Shown here: piece by piece, positions 1 to 15,317 of the stretch
Position numbering within the stretch: position 1 is the stretch's first letter
Layout of the letters: the number at the start of each line of letters is the position of its first letter
Assembly: GCF_029946145.1 (NCBI RefSeq)
Contig: NZ_JAQSDY010000027.1
Location: forward strand, 248,001-312,000
DNA from: Brevundimonas sp.
GTDB lineage: Bacteria > Pseudomonadota > Alphaproteobacteria > Caulobacterales > Caulobacteraceae
DNA: 64,000 nt
Reading direction: 5' to 3'
Notes under the pieces: generated by a model
Seen by the model: only the letters and a program-made list of their open reading frames with translations
Databases searched by the model: none
Told to the model about the DNA's origin: nothing
Made by a program: the position numbers and the translations under genes

Positions 1-4254
<4,254 letters not shown>

Positions 4255-4398
4255 CTTTCACCTTCAGCTCAGAGGCAAACCGTCCGAAGGCTCTGCCGGC
4301 CATCTGTCGGAAAGCAGGCGATCCGCTTATGCGTTCGCCGCGCCCCCGGCCAGGTCCCGTCCGCTTCCCCCGAACCAACTGCAAAAAACCGCGAGGAA

Positions 4399-4413
4399 CC
4401 GGAACGGTTCCGG
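4399..4413. promoter_or_regulatory. Palindrome with GGAAC half-sites between divergent genes
   Basis: CCGGAACGGTTCCGG is a perfect palindrome around a single central base. Further GGAAC copies lie at 4395-4399 and 4419-4423. It sits between the divergent poly-HAMP kinase and the winged-helix gene. An operator for the adjacent DNA-binding protein is the simplest reading, but this is inference. The spacing does not fit an EcfG-type promoter (GGAAC with CGTT 16-17 nt away). Confidence 0.4.
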
Positions 4414-4499
4414 CTTACGGAACATATTTTGACGTTGCCAATCGGGCCCGGGGCGCTAGCTTCGCGCGCCATGCAAACGAAGCCACATTCGGTCGGAAG

Positions 4500-4892
4500 G
4501 TGAGCGCGGCCGGCCCCGGCGGTATCGACCCGGAACTCGCGGCCTTCATCGAAGCGGCCATCCCTTCGGTATGGGCGCTCGAGACGCTCATCCTTCTGAA
4601 GCGCGATCCCGACTCGGCCTGGACGGCGGATCAGCTGGTCGCGGAAATGCGCGCCAGCACGACGCTCGTCGCGAACTGTCTGGCCGGCCTCCAGCGCGCG
4701 GGGCTGGTCATGGAACAGCAGGGCGCGGTCCGGTACGCACCCGCCGCGCCGGCGCTGGCGGTTCTTTCCGATCGTCTCCATGATGCCTACCGCGAGCGGC
4801 CCGTGTCCGTGGTCAACATCATTGCAGCGCGCCGGTCGGACCCGTTGAAGGGGTTCGCCGACTCGTTCCGGCTGGGGGGTTGGAAGACATGA
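4500..4892 (+). CDS. Winged-helix (MarR/ArsR-like) putative regulator
   Basis: About 130 residues. The segment from 'AIPSVWALETLILLKRD' through a helix-turn-helix stretch (SAWTADQLVAEMRAST, then VANCLAGLQRAGLV) and a 'wing' (QQGAVRYAP) reads as a small winged-helix DNA-binding domain. A GTG start at 4500 is chosen because the conserved-looking part begins just after it. An in-frame upstream extension exists but has atypical composition, so the start is uncertain. A 10-codon ORF beginning at 4471 ends across this GTG. The gene overlaps the next one by ATGA and probably forms one operon with the two small membrane proteins that follow, so it may control them or sense their state. Confidence 0.65.
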   Translation: MSAAGPGGIDPELAAFIEAAIPSVWALETLILLKRDPDSAWTADQLVAEMRASTTLVANCLAGLQRAGLVMEQQGAVRYAPAAPALAVLSDRLHDAYRERPVSVVNIIAARRSDPLKGFADSFRLGGWKT

Positions 4893-5161
4893 CCGACTGG
4901 GGGCCTCAACTCGTCTACGGTCTGTGCCTGTTGACCAGTGCGATCTGCGCCGTGCTGCTGGTCCGGTCGTGGCGGCGTTCGCGGCAGCCTTTGCTGTTGT
5001 GGAGCGGCTGTTGCTTCATCCTGCTGGCCGCCAACAATCTGCTGGTCGTCCTCGACGTGCTGGTGCTGCGCGACATCAACCTCGGGCCGGCGCGGACGGC
5101 GACGTCCCTGCTGGCCGTGGGTGTTCTTCTCTACGGCTTTATCTGGGAGGTCGACCGATGA
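4889..5161 (+). CDS. Small membrane protein, DUF5985-like (first of a pair)
   Basis: A 90-residue protein with three hydrophobic segments separated by short basic loops (RSWRRSRQ after the first segment). The ATG at 4889 overlaps the stop of the regulator gene by 4 nt, and the stop overlaps the next start, so all three genes are translationally coupled. Length, topology and pairing with a second similar protein resemble the DUF5985 family of proteobacterial membrane proteins. That assignment is from memory and no function is known to me. The two proteins of the pair may form a heteromeric membrane unit (inference). Confidence 0.7.
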   Translation: MTDWGPQLVYGLCLLTSAICAVLLVRSWRRSRQPLLLWSGCCFILLAANNLLVVLDVLVLRDINLGPARTATSLLAVGVLLYGFIWEVDR

Positions 5162-5439
5162 CCGCCATGTCGCTGGCCACCGGCGCGGTCATCATGGGCA
5201 ATGTCGTCGCGGCGGTCTTCTTCCTCAAATTCTGGCGCAGGACCCGGGACGGCCTGTTCCTGGCCTTCGCCGCCGCGTTTCTGCTGATGGGCATGGTGCC
5301 CCTGCTGACCAACCTGATGCAGGTGCCGCGCGAGGAGCAGAGCCCGTTTTATCTGATCCGGCTTGCAGCGTTTCTGATCATCATCTGGGCGATCATCGCA
5401 AAGTCCCGGCCTCCATCGAAACCCGGACCGCCCCGGTAA
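5158..5439 (+). CDS. Small membrane protein, DUF5985-like (second of a pair)
   Basis: A 93-residue protein starting at an ATG that overlaps the preceding stop (ATGA). It has three predicted hydrophobic helices, a basic FWRRTRDG loop after the first one matching the layout of its partner, and a proline-rich cytoplasmic tail (SRPPSKPGPPR). The parallel topology suggests the pair arose by duplication and diverged. The function is unknown. The coupled winged-helix gene is the only contextual clue. Confidence 0.7.
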   Translation: MTAMSLATGAVIMGNVVAAVFFLKFWRRTRDGLFLAFAAAFLLMGMVPLLTNLMQVPREEQSPFYLIRLAAFLIIIWAIIAKSRPPSKPGPPR

Positions 5440-5499
5440 CAGGCGAGTGATACGGCCCTTCCAGTGGACTCCGGGACGCCGGGGCGTCAGCGTCTGATC

Positions 5500-6675
5500 A
5501 TGAGCGAATCGCGCGCTGAAACGCCGGAGGACGGCCGCCCCGGCTTCTACGAGTTCTTCGCCGGCGGCGGCATGGTCCGGGCCGGGCTGGGCGAGGGCTG
5601 GCGCTGCCTGTTCGCCAATGACATCGACGCCGGAAAGGGTCAGGCCTATCGCGCCAACTGGGGCGACGGCGATTTCCAGCTCGGCGACATCGGCGCCGTG
5701 ACCGCTGGCCAGCTGCCGGGCTCGGCCGATCTCATGTGGGGCTCTTTCCCCTGTCAGGATCTGTCGCTGGCGGGCGCCGGCGCGGGGCTGGGAGGACGCC
5801 GATCCGGTACGTTTCACGCCTTCTGGGACGTGGCGCGGGGGCTGGCGGGCGAGGGACGGGCGCCCGCGATCGTGGCGGTCGAGAATGTGTGCGGCACGCT
5901 GACGTCGCGCGGCGGGCGCGATTTCGAGGCGGTCTGCCGTACCTATGTTGAGGCGGGCTATCGCTGGGGCGCCCTGATCATCAATGCGGATCGGTTCCTG
6001 CCCCAGTCGCGGCCGCGCCTGTTCGTGATCGGCGTCCGGGGCGACCTGCCGGCGCCGGCCGGTCTGACCACGCCCGGGCCGCTTGAGCCGTTTCATCCGG
6101 CCACCCTGCGCCGCGCCGTCGACCGACTGCCGGAGGCCCTGCGCGCCCGAATGGTCTGGTGGCGGCTGCCCGAACCTGACGCGCGACCGGCGGATCTGGC
6201 GACGATCATCGAGAATGACACGGCCGATGCGCCGTGGAGCCCGCTGGAGCGGACGGCGCGGCTGCTCGGCCTCATGTCGCCGGTCAATCTGGCCAAGGTC
6301 GAACAGGCGCGCCGCGACGGCGGGCGGCGCGTCGGGGCCCTGTACCGGCGGACCCGTCGGGACGCCGACGGCGGCAAGCTGCAGCGGGCCGAGGTGCGTT
6401 TCGACGTCGCTGGCTGCCTGCGCACCCCCGCGGGCGGGTCCAGCCGCCAGACGGTGCTGGTGATCGACGGGGGCGTGGTGCGCTCGCGGCTGATGTCGGC
6501 GCGCGAGACGGCGCGGCTGATGGGGCTGGCCGACGGCTACCGGTTGCCCGCGTCCAGCAGCGCCGCATATCGGTTGACCGGAGACGGCGTCGCCGTGCCC
6601 GTCGTGCGGCATCTGGCGGAATGGCTGTTCGAGCCGATCCTGGCGGCCGCCGCGGGAGCCCGCCGCGCCGCCTGA
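5500..6675 (+). CDS. Solitary DNA (cytosine-5-)-methyltransferase
   Basis: This 391-residue protein has the ordered motifs of C5-cytosine methyltransferases. FAGGG (residues 20-24, motif I) binds SAM. SFPCQD (motif IV) carries catalytic Cys85. VENV (Glu128, motif VI) and QSRPR (169-173, motif VIII) follow. A target-recognition region comes next, then the C-terminal 'MSARETARLMG' and GDGVAVPV (motifs IX/X). All catalytic residues seem intact. No restriction endonuclease or Vsr gene is adjacent, so it behaves as an orphan enzyme, with regulatory or host-protective methylation as possible roles. ATG 5500 is chosen over a GTG 36 nt upstream. The recognition sequence cannot be read from the protein. 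Confidence 0.92.
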   Translation: MSESRAETPEDGRPGFYEFFAGGGMVRAGLGEGWRCLFANDIDAGKGQAYRANWGDGDFQLGDIGAVTAGQLPGSADLMWGSFPCQDLSLAGAGAGLGGRRSGTFHAFWDVARGLAGEGRAPAIVAVENVCGTLTSRGGRDFEAVCRTYVEAGYRWGALIINADRFLPQSRPRLFVIGVRGDLPAPAGLTTPGPLEPFHPATLRRAVDRLPEALRARMVWWRLPEPDARPADLATIIENDTADAPWSPLERTARLLGLMSPVNLAKVEQARRDGGRRVGALYRRTRRDADGGKLQRAEVRFDVAGCLRTPAGGSSRQTVLVIDGGVVRSRLMSARETARLMGLADGYRLPASSSAAYRLTGDGVAVPVVRHLAEWLFEPILAAAAGARRAA

Positions 6676-6749
6676 TCCCGTCCGCAGGACCCTCTTGCCA
6701 AAGCCGCACAGCGGAGCATCATGCCGGTCAGGGGTCTGGGGAGATCATC

Positions 6750-7199
6750 GTGAAATATCTTGCACTGAGCCTTGTGGTTCTGGCGGTGACCGGAGCGGCG
6801 GCGCCGGCGGCGCCGGCGGCGGCCGAGAGCTGGCATCCGTTCTCGCGCAGTCCGAACAACGTCTTCATGGCCGACGTCGACAGCATCCTGGCGAACGGCG
6901 ACATCACGTCGGTGCGGGTCGCCACGGCCCCGCGTCACGGGACGGCGGGCGACTACAGCCATTCGATCGAGACCTATGAGTTCAAGTGCGCCGCGGGCAG
7001 TTGGCGAACCGCCGGCGTGGTCGAATACGGCGCCGACGGCGCGGAGGCCGACCGCTATCCCGAAGAGGGGGCGGCGTGGGAGGATATGCGTCCGAACACC
7101 GCGCCCGACTTCCTCAACAACATCGTCTGCAAGGGCTCGCGCGCCCAGCCGCCGATCTGGGCGACGATCAAGGACTTCATCGACGCAGGCCGCCCTTAG
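6750..7199 (+). CDS. Secreted protein resembling surface-adhesin E family
   Basis: A 149-residue protein from a GTG start preceded by GGAGA. It begins with a signal peptide (KYLALSLVVLAVTG, Ala-rich cleavage region). The mature part has the pattern W..F..SxNNVFMADVDSI, then a short linear 'ITSVRVATAP' segment and a C-terminal Cys pair. This resembles the ~110-residue domain called surface-adhesin protein E, typical of small periplasmic or surface proteins of unknown role. The gene ends 3 bp from the convergent gyrB stop. Family placement is tentative; its reality as a gene is well supported by composition and signal peptide. Confidence 0.7.
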   Translation: MKYLALSLVVLAVTGAAAPAAPAAAESWHPFSRSPNNVFMADVDSILANGDITSVRVATAPRHGTAGDYSHSIETYEFKCAAGSWRTAGVVEYGADGAEADRYPEEGAAWEDMRPNTAPDFLNNIVCKGSRAQPPIWATIKDFIDAGRP

Positions 7200-7202
7200 G
7201 TT

Positions 7203-9839
<2,637 letters not shown>

Positions 9840-10306
9840 TTATGGGAGGCGTGGGCGGAGCGTCCGGGCCTTCGCCCGGATGAGAAGATTTGAATACCGT
9901 TTCGGCGAAAGACGAACGCTCCGCGCGGTCGGTTTTCGACGGGCACGGACGAAAACCCCCTCTTTGCAGGGTGGTCCGTTAAGCTCGCCACGGGCGGGGA
10001 CGGCGACGACCGTCTCCCGGACCAGCGCGGGTTCTGACTACCCCGCGCCCTGAGCCGCCGGCTTTCCACCGGTTCGGCTTCCGCTGCCGGGAAAAGGGTC
10101 CCGGTGCGGCCCGCTCCTTCCGCTCCCGCCGCCGCTTCGGTTCGCCGGCCGAGCGAGCCTCCCTGCGACGGGACGGGGAGCAGTGTCGCACGGGGCTGGA
10201 CCAAGGCTACGAAATGACGCTGCTTTTTGTGTGATCCTGTTTCAGATCAACGCGTTGGTTCGTCAGGATTGTCTGGCTGGAGGTTTATTCCTCGCATGCT
10301 TTTCTT

Positions 10307-10451
10307 GTCGTCATCCCGGCGAAGGCCGGGACCCAGCGGCGCCGAAGGCGATCTGTTCACGCACGCTGGGGCGGTCAGTTGTGTCCGCGACAGCTTCGCG
10401 CTCTCGCGCGCCGCTGGGTCCCGGGGTCGCTGCGCGCCCCGGGATGACGAC
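10307..10451. repeat. Fold-back dispersed repeat, GTCATCC...GGATGAC type
   Basis: The left arm at 10307-10342 (GTCGTCATCCCGGC..., ending GGGACCCAGCGGCGC) is complementary to the right arm at 10408-10451 (GCGCCGCTGGGTCCC..., ending CCCGGGATGACGAC), around a ~65-nt loop. A diverged second copy with the same GTCATCC/GGACCCA core lies at 35418-35563. It is a REP-like intergenic element, here just downstream of recF, where it may also terminate or stabilise the transcript. Confidence 0.75.
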
Positions 10452-10467
10452 AGAAAGGGAAGAGCGC

Positions 10468-11601
10468 CTAGTCGTCCTGCGCGAAGCCGCCGCCCTCGAC
10501 CCGCACGAACTGCGCCCGGCCGCGCAGGGGGGCGAACAGTTCGGCCTCGGTGCCGGTCATGAAGGCCTGCAGGCCCAGCGCCTCGATCTCGTCGAACAGG
10601 GCGGCGCGGCGGGCCGTGTCGAGGTGGGCCGGAGCCTCGTCGAGCAGCAGGACCGGGGGCGCGGGCTGGTCGGCCAGACGGGCGATCTGGGCGAGGATCA
10701 GGTTGAGCACCAGCGCCTTCTGCTCGCCCGAGGAGCCCTCGGCGGCGGGGCGGTTCTTCTCGCGGTGCAGGGCGGTCAGGTCGGAGCGGTGGGGGCCGTA
10801 GAGGGAGCGGCCGGCGGCGGCGTCGCGGGCGCGGGAACGGGCCAGACCCTCGCGGAGGGCGGCGGCGACGGCTTCGGGGCCGGCGCCGGCGGCGGCCATG
10901 GCCTCGGCCTCGCCGGTCAGGCCGAGGTCGGCCTGGGGGAAGGGGCGGTCGTTGCGGGCGTCGATGGCGGACTGGAGGGTGGTCAGGGCGCCAGCGCGGG
11001 CCAGAGCGGCGGCGGCCCCCGCCTCGCCCAGCCGGATCTCCAGCGCGTCGAGCCACAGGGGGTCGGCGGCGCGGCCCTCGGCGCCTTCGGTCAGAAGGCG
11101 CAGGCGTTCGCGCAGGGCCTTCTCATAGGCCGAGACCGAGGCGGCGTGGGCGGGGTCGGCGGCGAACACCAGCCGGTCGAAAAAGCGCAGGCGAGCGGCG
11201 CGGGCGTCGGAGAACAGCCGGTCCTGCTCGGGCGTGGCCCAGACCGGGCGCAGATGGTCGAGCAGCCGTCCGGGCTGGGCCGTCTCGCCGTCGATGCGGA
11301 CGATGCGGCGGGCGGCGCCGGCGGACTGGACGCCGGTGCCGAGTTTCGTCTCGCCCTCGCCGTCGGTCAGGACGGCGGCGGCAGCCCAGGCGCGGCCGCT
11401 CGCCTCGCCCGGTTCGCGCCGGCCCATCTCGGGGGCCGTGGCCCCGCGCAGCCCCTTGCCGGGGGTGAACAGGCTGAGGGCTTCCAGCAGATTGGTCTTG
11501 CCCGCGCCGTTCGGCCCGTAGAGCACCACCGACCCCGCCGTGATCGGCAGGGTGGCCGCTGCGTAGGAGCGGAAGTCGGTGAGGGTGAGGGACGTGATCA
11601 T
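10468..11601 (-). CDS. recF: DNA replication and repair protein RecF
   Basis: A 377-residue SMC-like ATPase that helps load RecA at single-strand gaps with RecO and RecR. The N-terminus [13 protein letters not shown] is family-typical. Walker [10 protein letters not shown] lies at residues 29-37. The ABC signature region reads '[13 protein letters not shown]', and Walker [13 protein letters not shown] is followed by the D-loop. The ATG at 11601 is chosen because family homology begins there; the frame stays open another 108 codons upstream but that part is shadow. The start overlaps the stop of the preceding membrane-protein gene by 4 nt, so recF is translationally coupled to it. Confidence 0.96.
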   Translation of the reverse strand: MITSLTLTDFRSYAAATLPITAGSVVLYGPNGAGKTNLLEALSLFTPGKGLRGATAPEMGRREPGEASGRAWAAAAVLTDGEGETKLGTGVQSAGAARRIVRIDGETAQPGRLLDHLRPVWATPEQDRLFSDARAARLRFFDRLVFAADPAHAASVSAYEKALRERLRLLTEGAEGRAADPLWLDALEIRLGEAGAAAALARAGALTTLQSAIDARNDRPFPQADLGLTGEAEAMAAAGAGPEAVAAALREGLARSRARDAAAGRSLYGPHRSDLTALHREKNRPAAEGSSGEQKALVLNLILAQIARLADQPAPPVLLLDEAPAHLDTARRAALFDEIEALGLQAFMTGTEAELFAPLRGRAQFVRVEGGGFAQDD

Positions 11602-12053
11602 GACGAGCGGCCAAGCCACTCGCGCAGAGACTTGAGAACCTCCCGGGGCATCAGGACGAACCCGAGATTGTGGCGGGCACCCGCGCGCGCGTCGAAGGCC
11701 TCTGCCCGCTCCTTGCAGATCAGAAAGCCTGAACCTGCCGCCGTCAGAACGAAGACATCGAAGGTCTCTATGTTGCTTTTCCGTATCACGAGCGTTCGTC
11801 CCCATACAGGACGATATGTGAGCGTTTCCCGTTCCAGCCGGATCCGCTTCGAGCGCAGAATACCGGTAGCGCTGAAAAGAATGCCGATAACAGGTCCGGC
11901 GATCACGATGGAACCCGGCGTCCAACCTTCCCAGCCAATCAGCGCCGCCAGTATGAACGCGCCCACGGTCCAGGAGACCATCAGGGCCGCATAGACGATC
12001 TTCGGCGTATCGATGACCGCTCCAGACCGTTCCGCCGATCCGGAGGGCGTCAC
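11598..12053 (-). CDS. Two-TM membrane protein between dnaN and recF
   Basis: A 151-residue protein with a GTG start that overlaps the dnaN stop (GTGA) and a stop that overlaps the recF start. Two hydrophobic helices (about residues 20-40 and 45-65) precede a soluble part with a '[24 protein letters not shown]'-like region (shown only in outline) typical of small bacterial PH-like domains. Base composition is somewhat less GC-biased than its neighbours. I do not recognise a named family. Its insertion into the dnaN-recF pair with overlaps on both sides means it is expressed with the replication genes, which is unusual for a membrane protein. Confidence 0.85.
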   Translation of the reverse strand: MTPSGSAERSGAVIDTPKIVYAALMVSWTVGAFILAALIGWEGWTPGSIVIAGPVIGILFSATGILRSKRIRLERETLTYRPVWGRTLVIRKSNIETFDVFVLTAAGSGFLICKERAEAFDARAGARHNLGFVLMPREVLKSLREWLGRSS

Positions 12054-13168
12054 ACCCTCAGCGGCATCAGCACATACTGCACGCCCGGATCGCCCGGATC
12101 GAGGACCAGGGTCGGGCTGGCCGGGTCGGCGAATTTGAAGTGGGCGGTCTCGCCGGTGATCTGGCCGGCGACGTCGAGCAGGTAGCGGGCGTTGAAGCCG
12201 ATCTCGAAGGGCTCTTCGGAATAGCCGATCTCGACCTCCTCGACCCCCTGGCCGGCCTCCATGTTGCGCACCGTCAGGGTGACGCGGTCGAGGTCGAAGG
12301 CCAGTTTCACCGAGCGGCTCTTCTCGGCCGAAATGGTGGCGACGCGGTCGACGGCCTGGGCGAACAGGGCGTTGTCGATGTCGGCCTGTTTGTCGTTCCC
12401 CTTGGGGATGACGCGCATATAGTCGGGGAAGGCGCCGTCGATGACCTTTGACGTCAGGCTGGCCTGGCCGAATTCGAAGCGGATCTTCTGCGGGCTGACC
12501 ATGACCTCGACCGGGCCGGAACCGTCGTCGAGCAGGCGGCGGACCTGGTCGATGGTCTTGCGCGGAACGATGACGCCGGGACCGCCGGCGGCGCCTTCAG
12601 GAGCCGGCGTCTCGGCGAGGGCGAGGCGATGGCCGTCGGTGGCCACGGCGCGCAGCAGCGGAATGCCGGCCTCGGCCACGGTGTGGAGATACAGGCCGTT
12701 CAGATAGTAGCGCGTCTCTTCGGTCGAGACCGCGAACCGGGTCTTGTCGATCAGCCGGGCCAGGTCTTCCTTGGGCAGGGAGAAGCGCGTGCCCGAGGTG
12801 TCGGTCGACATGACCGGGAAGTCGCCGGCCGGCAGGACCGGCAGGTTGAATTTGGAACGGCCGGCCTGGACCACCAGACGGGGGTCGTCGCCATTGTAGG
12901 AGAGCGAGACCTCGGCGCCGTCGGGCAGCTTGCGGACGATTTCGTAGAGGGTGTGGGCGGGGGCGGTGATCTGGCCCTCGACATTCACCTGGGCCTCGGC
13001 CTCGTCGACCATCTCCATGTCGAGGTCGGTGGCGGCGAAGCTGAGCTTGTCGCGGCCCGCGCTGAGCAGGACGTTGGACAGGATCGGAATGGTGTTGCGG
13101 CGCTCGACGACGCTCTGCACGTGGCCGAGGGCCTTGAGGAGCGCGGATCGTTCGATGGTCAGTTGCAT
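12050..13168 (-). CDS. dnaN: DNA polymerase III subunit beta (sliding clamp)
   Basis: 372 residues, the normal length for the ring-forming beta clamp, which tethers polymerase III to DNA. It starts [33 protein letters not shown] (outline) with the classic '[13 protein letters not shown]' segment, has three successive clamp folds, and ends with the canonical '[10 protein letters not shown]'. The gene lies 257 bp downstream of dnaA on the same strand. A fold-back repeat fills much of the gap, so dnaN may have its own promoter there. The following membrane-protein gene is coupled by GTGA. Confidence 0.98.
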   Translation of the reverse strand: MQLTIERSALLKALGHVQSVVERRNTIPILSNVLLSAGRDKLSFAATDLDMEMVDEAEAQVNVEGQITAPAHTLYEIVRKLPDGAEVSLSYNGDDPRLVVQAGRSKFNLPVLPAGDFPVMSTDTSGTRFSLPKEDLARLIDKTRFAVSTEETRYYLNGLYLHTVAEAGIPLLRAVATDGHRLALAETPAPEGAAGGPGVIVPRKTIDQVRRLLDDGSGPVEVMVSPQKIRFEFGQASLTSKVIDGAFPDYMRVIPKGNDKQADIDNALFAQAVDRVATISAEKSRSVKLAFDLDRVTLTVRNMEAGQGVEEVEIGYSEEPFEIGFNARYLLDVAGQITGETAHFKFADPASPTLVLDPGDPGVQYVLMPLRV

Positions 13169-13277
13169 GTGGTCTCGCCCGCCGTCAGCGACTCACAAGC
13201 CGCCGCAAAGAGATAGGGCCACCGACACTAGCGGATTGGCCGGGCGGGGCAACGGTCTGAAAAGCGGTCCACAGACT

Positions 13278-13415
13278 TCTCCCTCCCCTTCATGGGGAGG
13301 GACCGCGAGGCGCAGCCGAGCGCGGGTGGGGTACGAAAGGGTCGGAGCGCAGACTGACTTGCCCCAACCTGTCGTCGCGACGCGCCGACATCCCTCCCCA
13401 TAAAGGGGAGGGAGA
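13278..13415. repeat. CCCTCCCC fold-back element between dnaA and dnaN
   Basis: Two short hairpins, CTCCCTCCCC-TTCAT-GGGGAGGGA at 13278-13303 and TCCCTCCCCATAAAGGGGAGGGA at its far end (13391-13415; stem arms TCCCTCCCC and GGGGAGGGA), are also inverse copies of each other across ~90 nt. It probably affects read-through from dnaA into dnaN. It looks like an intergenic dispersed repeat, but no second copy was seen in this window. Confidence 0.65.
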
Positions 13416-13425
13416 GCCGTCGGCG

Positions 13426-14856
13426 TCAGCCCCGCAGCTTGCGGGTCAGCGTCTCGACGTCCCGCGCGATCTGGTCGTCGAGGCCCATCAGCTCCTCGAT
13501 CTTGCGCACGCCGTGCAGGACCGTGGTGTGGTCCCTGCCTCCAAACCGGCGGCCGATGTCGGGGTAGGAGCGGGTCGTGTGCTGTTTGCACAGCCACATG
13601 GCGATCTGGCGCGGGCGGGCCACGGCGCGGGTGCGGCGCTCCGAGAGCAGGTCGGCCTGTTTGAGGCTGAAATGGTCGGCGACGGTCTTCTGGATCTCGT
13701 CGACGGTGATGCGACGCTCGGGCCCGCCGCGCAGGGCCGAGCCGAGCAGGGCCTGGGTCTCGTCGACGCTGAGCGACGACAGGCGGGCGCCGGCGACGGC
13801 GGCCAGGGTGTTCACGGCGCCCTCCAGCTCGCGCATCGAGCCGGGCGTGCGATCGACCAGGTGTTCGAGGACCTCGGCCTGGGCCTCGCCCGAGACGACG
13901 CCGAGGTTGGCGAGCGCCTGGATGCGGTTACGGGCCACGGCCAGTTTCAGGGCGCGGTCGGCGGGCTCGACCGGGCAGGTCAGGCCCGAGGCCAGATGGC
14001 TGCGCAGGCGCGGCTCGACCTCGGTCAGGGCCATGGGCGGGCGGTCGGCCGAGATGATGATCTTCTTGCCGTCCTCGATCAGGGCGGTGAGGGTCGACAG
14101 CAGTTCTTCCTGGGTGCCGGCCTTGCCGCCGACGAACTGGACGTCGTCGATCAGCAGCATGTCGGCGCTGCGCAAACTGTCCTTGAACGCGGCCATGGTG
14201 CGGTCCTGGGCGGCGCGCACGAAGGTCGACAGGAAGCGTTCGGCGGTCAGATAGACGACCCTGGCGTCCGGGCGCAGCCGCTGGGCCTCCCAGGCGATGG
14301 CGTTCAGCAGGTGGGTCTTGCCGTAGCCATAGGGGCCGCAGAAGAAGATCGGGTTGAAATGGCCGTCGGCCCAGGCCGCGGCCTGGCGGGCGATGGCCAG
14401 GGCGAAGGCATTGCCCTGGCCTTCCACGAAGCTGTCGAAGGTCAGGCGGTCCTGCAGGCCGGCGGCGCGCACGGCGCGGGCCCCGTCGGCGACCGGCGGC
14501 ACGGTGGCCATGGGCATGGCGACGGGTTGAAGCGGGATAACGGCGGCGCCCTCGGCGCGGCCCGCGGCGACCTGCGAAGCCGAGGGGGTCGAACCCATCT
14601 CGGCGCGGCAGCGCACGTCGAGACGGCGCGACAGGCCGTCCAGACCCAGCCACAGCTCATTCATGCGGCGCAGGGCGTTCTTGCGCACCCAGTCGCGGGC
14701 ATAGGCGGTCGGGGTGACCAGGATCAGCTGGCCCGAACCGTCGGCGCGGACGGCCGACGGCGCGATATAGGAGCTGAACGGCCCCTCGCCGATTTCCGAG
14801 CGAAGACGGCCTGCCGCCTCGGTCCAGATGCGATCCGGATCCGTCATCCCCGCCAT
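13426..14856 (-). CDS. dnaA: Chromosomal replication initiator DnaA
   Basis: About 476 residues. Domain I begins DPDRIWTEAAGRLR. The AAA+ domain has Walker A GPYGYGKTH, Walker B LLIDDVQF and the sensor/initiator motifs. Domain IV carries the DnaA-box signature GRDHTTVLHGVRKI. ATG 14856 is preferred because GGGGAG lies 7 nt upstream; ATG 14847 and ATG 14877 are alternatives. DnaA binds and melts the origin and in Caulobacterales also acts as a cell-cycle transcription factor. The upstream region is rich in GANTC sites. Composition and length are ordinary, with no damage seen. Confidence 0.97.
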   Translation of the reverse strand: MAGMTDPDRIWTEAAGRLRSEIGEGPFSSYIAPSAVRADGSGQLILVTPTAYARDWVRKNALRRMNELWLGLDGLSRRLDVRCRAEMGSTPSASQVAAGRAEGAAVIPLQPVAMPMATVPPVADGARAVRAAGLQDRLTFDSFVEGQGNAFALAIARQAAAWADGHFNPIFFCGPYGYGKTHLLNAIAWEAQRLRPDARVVYLTAERFLSTFVRAAQDRTMAAFKDSLRSADMLLIDDVQFVGGKAGTQEELLSTLTALIEDGKKIIISADRPPMALTEVEPRLRSHLASGLTCPVEPADRALKLAVARNRIQALANLGVVSGEAQAEVLEHLVDRTPGSMRELEGAVNTLAAVAGARLSSLSVDETQALLGSALRGGPERRITVDEIQKTVADHFSLKQADLLSERRTRAVARPRQIAMWLCKQHTTRSYPDIGRRFGGRDHTTVLHGVRKIEELMGLDDQIARDVETLTRKLRG

Positions 14857-15317
14857 TTCCGCGCTCCCCGTAAACATCAGCCACCCGCTCAAACCATCAC
14901 CGCTGACATCCTTCGAGCGCGCCTGAAACCGGGACGACTTCTCCTGTCCCGCGTGGCGATGGCGCCGCGCAGGTGGGGTCGAACTCTCGAACAGACGTCT
15001 CACGCCGACACGAAATCAGGTTCCGCGCCGTCTTCATCCGTGTGGGGATGGAAGTGCGTCAGCGCCCCAAACTTACGCCCGGCGAGGGGGGCGTCAACGC
15101 TGATTCGCGAGTCGATTCGCACTTAAAATTGTTGACTCCGCTAAAGCCAAACACAGTCAACGAAAAACCGTATTTCGCCACAGAGGGGAGAGCCAATTCC
15201 CGCCAGGAGGCTTAGCAGCACACGTGCAAACGGCGAGGAAGCGTTCGCGCCCTCGCCGTTGAAATCGCTGATATTTACCATGACAGGCCTGTAAAAGGCC
15301 GTCCGTGGCCCGCTATG
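14857..15317. other. dnaA leader and promoter region, no gene
   Basis: 461 bp between dnaA and rpsT. The part from 14857 to about 15060 is open in the dnaA frame but looks like leader rather than coding sequence. The part from 15100 to 15290 is AT-richer and carries the GANTC cluster and an inverted repeat, listed separately. No DnaA-box (TTATCCACA) match close enough to report was found, so I do not call an origin here. Confidence 0.6.
15102..15161 (-). promoter_or_regulatory. GANTC cluster and inverted repeat upstream of dnaA
   Basis: Four GANTC sites lie within 37 bp: GATTC 15102-15106, GAGTC 15109-15113, GATTC 15114-15118 and GACTC 15134-15138. The last overlaps the inverted repeat GTTGACT (15131-15137) / AGTCAAC (15155-15161), whose right arm supplies a TTGACT -35-like element reading toward dnaA. 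CcrM methylation of GANTC in the dnaA promoter is established in Caulobacter; the same control here is inferred from the clustering. Confidence 0.6.

Noticed and set aside
4395..4436. EcfG (general stress sigma) promoter from GGAAC and CGTT
   Set aside because: No GGAAC/CGTT pair has the required 16-17-nt spacing on either strand.
10183..11994. Very long plus-strand open frame across recF
   Set aside because: Gly/Gln/Val-rich antisense shadow of recF caused by high GC; recF on the other strand has full family motifs.
14857..15317. Replication origin next to dnaA
   Set aside because: No cluster of DnaA boxes or AT-rich unwinding element found by eye; in Caulobacter the origin is near hemE, not dnaA.
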